A stretch of 5,031 nt of DNA from Dialister sp. UBA734 (GTDB lineage Bacteria; Bacillota; Negativicutes; Veillonellales; Dialisteraceae): contig DBLC01000067.1 of assembly GCA_002297935.1 (NCBI GenBank), positions 1-5,031 of the forward strand. The letters are read 5' to 3'. The position numbers were made by a program, and so were the translations under genes. The notes under the pieces were generated by a model that worked only from the letters and a program-made list of their open reading frames with translations, made no database searches and was not told the origin of the DNA. Of this stretch, positions 3,502-5,031 are shown piece by piece; positions within the stretch are counted from its first letter, which is position 1; the number at the start of each line of letters is the position of its first letter.

Positions 3502-4781
3502 GCTTTTACCAGCTGCCACAGCGGCAACACCCAAAGATACACCGCCCAGGGAATCGACGAGAGCGGGGCGCCTACGGCTTCCAGGGGCACCGCGCCGGCG
3601 ATGGACCAGGGAATCAGCGGGGCCAGAACCACCACGGAGTTTTCCAAATCAATGGCTAAGGTTTCTTTTTTCAGCGGCAATTTTTCACACAGCTGGTGGG
3701 TCAGCATGATAGCCAGTGTCTGGTTGCAGGAAATAGCGGAATTGACCAGCGAGGTGACCAGCAGGGTTCCAAAAGAGCCCAAATGGGCCTGCAGACGTTC
3801 AATCCCTGTTTCCAACCGGCGAAGCATCCCGGTGCCATGAAAAATGCCGGCATAGGAAGAGGAAATACAAACAATGGAGGCCACTTTCACCATAGACACC
3901 AAACCGCCGCCACCCATGATGGCTTCTAATGCCCCATCGCTAGAATGAAACCCGAAAACCGCCACGGAGAACAGCATTCCTATTTCTACCTGCTGGAAAT
4001 AGAGCGCACAGAGACCGCTCAAAAGAATACTCACTGCCATGGTCTTTTTCACCGCCACGTGAAAAAATCCCATCAAAAGAATCGCCAATGCCGGAAGCAG
4101 CATGGGCCAAGAAATTTGAAATGCCTCTGCCAGAATGGATGTGGCATGGGCAGCGGACGTATTTCCTGTATGCTCCCAAAATCCCACACCCACGTAAAGC
4201 ACACAAGTCACGATCAAGGGCACCCAGGCCGTGCGAAACATATTTCGTATGTTGTCATACATATCGGTCTTGGTCAGCTCGCTCACCAGCAGGGCGCTGG
4301 TGGACACCGGCGAACAGCGATCGCCAAAGTACACCCCGCTCAGCATGGCGCCACCGGCCACCCAGGGAGAAATCCCCATGCCCAGCGCCATGGTCACGCA
4401 AATCACCCCCATGGTGGCGGCGGTGGCGAAAGAACTGCCCATCAGGAAAGACACAAAACAATTCAAAAGGAAGATCAGTACCACCATGATTTCCGGCTGA
4501 ATCCACTGCGAGGCATAAGTCACCAAAGTCGCAATGGTACCCGACGCCCGCCAGAATGCGGTGAGTATCCCAATGAGGGCAAAAGTCATCAAAATATTTT
4601 TCGCCGCCAACACACCCTCGATGACCATATGGGCCAAATCCAGAGCAGACACTTTGGCCACATAGATTCCGTACAGCCAAAACAACACCAATCCGGCCAA
4701 TAGAGCATGAATCAATGAGCCCCCTATAGCAATGGTACCAAGCAAGATGATGCAAAACAAAGCCAGTACGAAAAGTTCCAT
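3489..4781 (-). CDS. nhaC: NhaC-family Na+/H+ antiporter-like membrane transporter
   Basis: This 430-residue, highly hydrophobic protein has roughly eleven to thirteen predicted membrane helices and belongs to the NhaC family of inner-membrane antiporters. Recognisable features are MGSSFATAATMGV (114-126), the family signature region GVYFGDRCSPVST (149-161), a second-half SCNQTLAIMLT motif (351-361) that matches the polar helix of NhaC proteins, and LAPLIPWSIAGA (387-398). Start: ATG at 4781 with AAGGGAG (4788-4794) six bases upstream. Family members include Na+/H+ exchangers, malate/lactate exchangers and predicted lysine or methionine transporters, so the substrate cannot be fixed from sequence. 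The last codons (Met-Arg-Asn-stop) lie inside a 7-bp tandem repeat array, so the C-terminal tail may have been replaced by repeat sequence. It is transcribed toward the binding-protein gene but separated from it by about 1.1 kb containing a separate promoter, so the two are probably independent units. No T-box is visible upstream. Confidence 0.92.
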   Translation of the reverse strand: MELFVLALFCIILLGTIAIGGSLIHALLAGLVLFWLYGIYVAKVSALDLAHMVIEGVLAAKNILMTFALIGILTAFWRASGTIATLVTYASQWIQPEIMVVLIFLLNCFVSFLMGSSFATAATMGVICVTMALGMGISPWVAGGAMLSGVYFGDRCSPVSTSALLVSELTKTDMYDNIRNMFRTAWVPLIVTCVLYVGVGFWEHTGNTSAAHATSILAEAFQISWPMLLPALAILLMGFFHVAVKKTMAVSILLSGLCALYFQQVEIGMLFSVAVFGFHSSDGALEAIMGGGGLVSMVKVASIVCISSSYAGIFHGTGMLRRLETGIERLQAHLGSFGTLLVTSLVNSAISCNQTLAIMLTHQLCEKLPLKKETLAIDLENSVVVLAPLIPWSIAGAVPLEAVGAPLSSIPWAVYLWVLPLWQLVKAMRN

Positions 4782-4849
4782 GATGTGCTCCCTTCTGTAG
4801 CGGTGTTTTTAGGCAGATTGAAATATGCGATGATTTCTTCTGCATAAAA

Positions 4850-4983
4850 GGTTCTCAAGGTTCTAAGGGTACTAAAGGTTCTAAAGGGCCTCGAATGAGA
4901 TGATAACGCCAGCGTCCATCGGCACATTCGAGAAACCTGAGAACCCTTTGTACCTTTAGAACCTTATGAACCTTATGAACCTT
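4850..4983. repeat. Inverted nonamer arrays in the antiporter leader
   Basis: The left array (4850-4885, degenerate to 4894) has four GGTTCTAAR-type 9-bp units. The right array (4930-4983) has six units of the inverse type (ATGAACCTT, TAGAACCTT and others). They are joined through an exact inverted CTCGAATG/CATTCGAG (4890-4897 and 4925-4932) with a 27-nt loop. The whole could form a long imperfect hairpin about 65 bp upstream of the antiporter start. No convincing promoter was found here; TTGAGA at about 4858-4853 is a weak -35 candidate without a good -10. Confidence 0.78.
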
Positions 4984-5005
4984 TACAAACACTTTCGGAA
5001 TCATT

Positions 5006-5031
5006 CCTACTAACGCAAATCCTTAACTTAA
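5006..5031. repeat. Dispersed 26-bp box, copy 2
   Basis: CCTACTAAC, seven variable bases, then CTTAACTTAA. The same layout occurs at 995-1020, and each copy follows a nonamer array by about 25-30 bp. This copy runs into the window edge. Confidence 0.6.

Noticed and set aside
3945..4703. 252-codon plus-strand frame opposite the antiporter
   Set aside because: It is rich in His, Gln and Gly with no domain pattern, and is antisense to a strong membrane-protein gene.
4255..4845. 196-codon minus-strand frame overlapping the antiporter start
   Set aside because: It is an out-of-frame reading of the antiporter coding sequence without membrane or family features.

Overview
The window looks like a gut-type Firmicute, possibly a Negativicute such as Acidaminococcus or a relative. 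The grounds are a Gram-positive-style T-box leader, strong AGGAGG-like ribosome binding sites, GC-rich genes set in repeat-crowded AT-richer spacers, and amino-acid and Na+ transport genes. The taxon is an inference; no rRNA or marker gene is present.

There are only two substantial genes, both on the minus strand. Reading with transcription from the right end: (1) 4782-5031 is a gene-free leader with a pair of inverted nonamer repeat arrays. (2) 3489-4781 encodes an NhaC-family antiporter. (3) 3060-3488 is an intergenic region with a heptamer array overlapping the antiporter stop codon, a small palindrome, nine AAGGTTAT-type boxes and a near-consensus sigma-A promoter (3106-3134). (4) 2566-3050 is a T-box leader with one codon-reading Stem I followed by three consecutive antiterminator/terminator modules; two heptamer arrays in inverted orientation are inserted between modules 1 and 2. 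(5) 2409-2565 holds more repeats and a possible 22-codon leader ORF that overlaps the next start codon by ATGA. (6) 1251-2408 encodes a branched-chain-amino-acid-type ABC substrate-binding lipoprotein. (7) 1-1250 has no credible gene and is a mosaic of palindromes, heptamer and nonamer arrays, a 306-bp nested palindrome and a hairpin-plus-terminator that could be a small RNA.

Functionally, the binding protein is expected to be made when the cognate uncharged tRNA accumulates. The transcript must pass three terminators in series, so leakage should be very low. The specifier codon is best read as CUC (Leu) by alignment to the B. subtilis glyQS leader, with ACU (Thr) as the alternative. No permease or ATPase genes for the transporter are in view, so the lipoprotein gene is an orphan within this window. 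The antiporter may handle Na+/H+ or an amino or organic acid; it has no T-box of its own here.

The most noteworthy points are the triple antitermination leader, the AAGGTTAT box cluster upstream of its promoter, the compensatory-mutation hairpin family (three copies), and the recurrent architecture of about four 7-mers or about five 9-mers in nearly every spacer.
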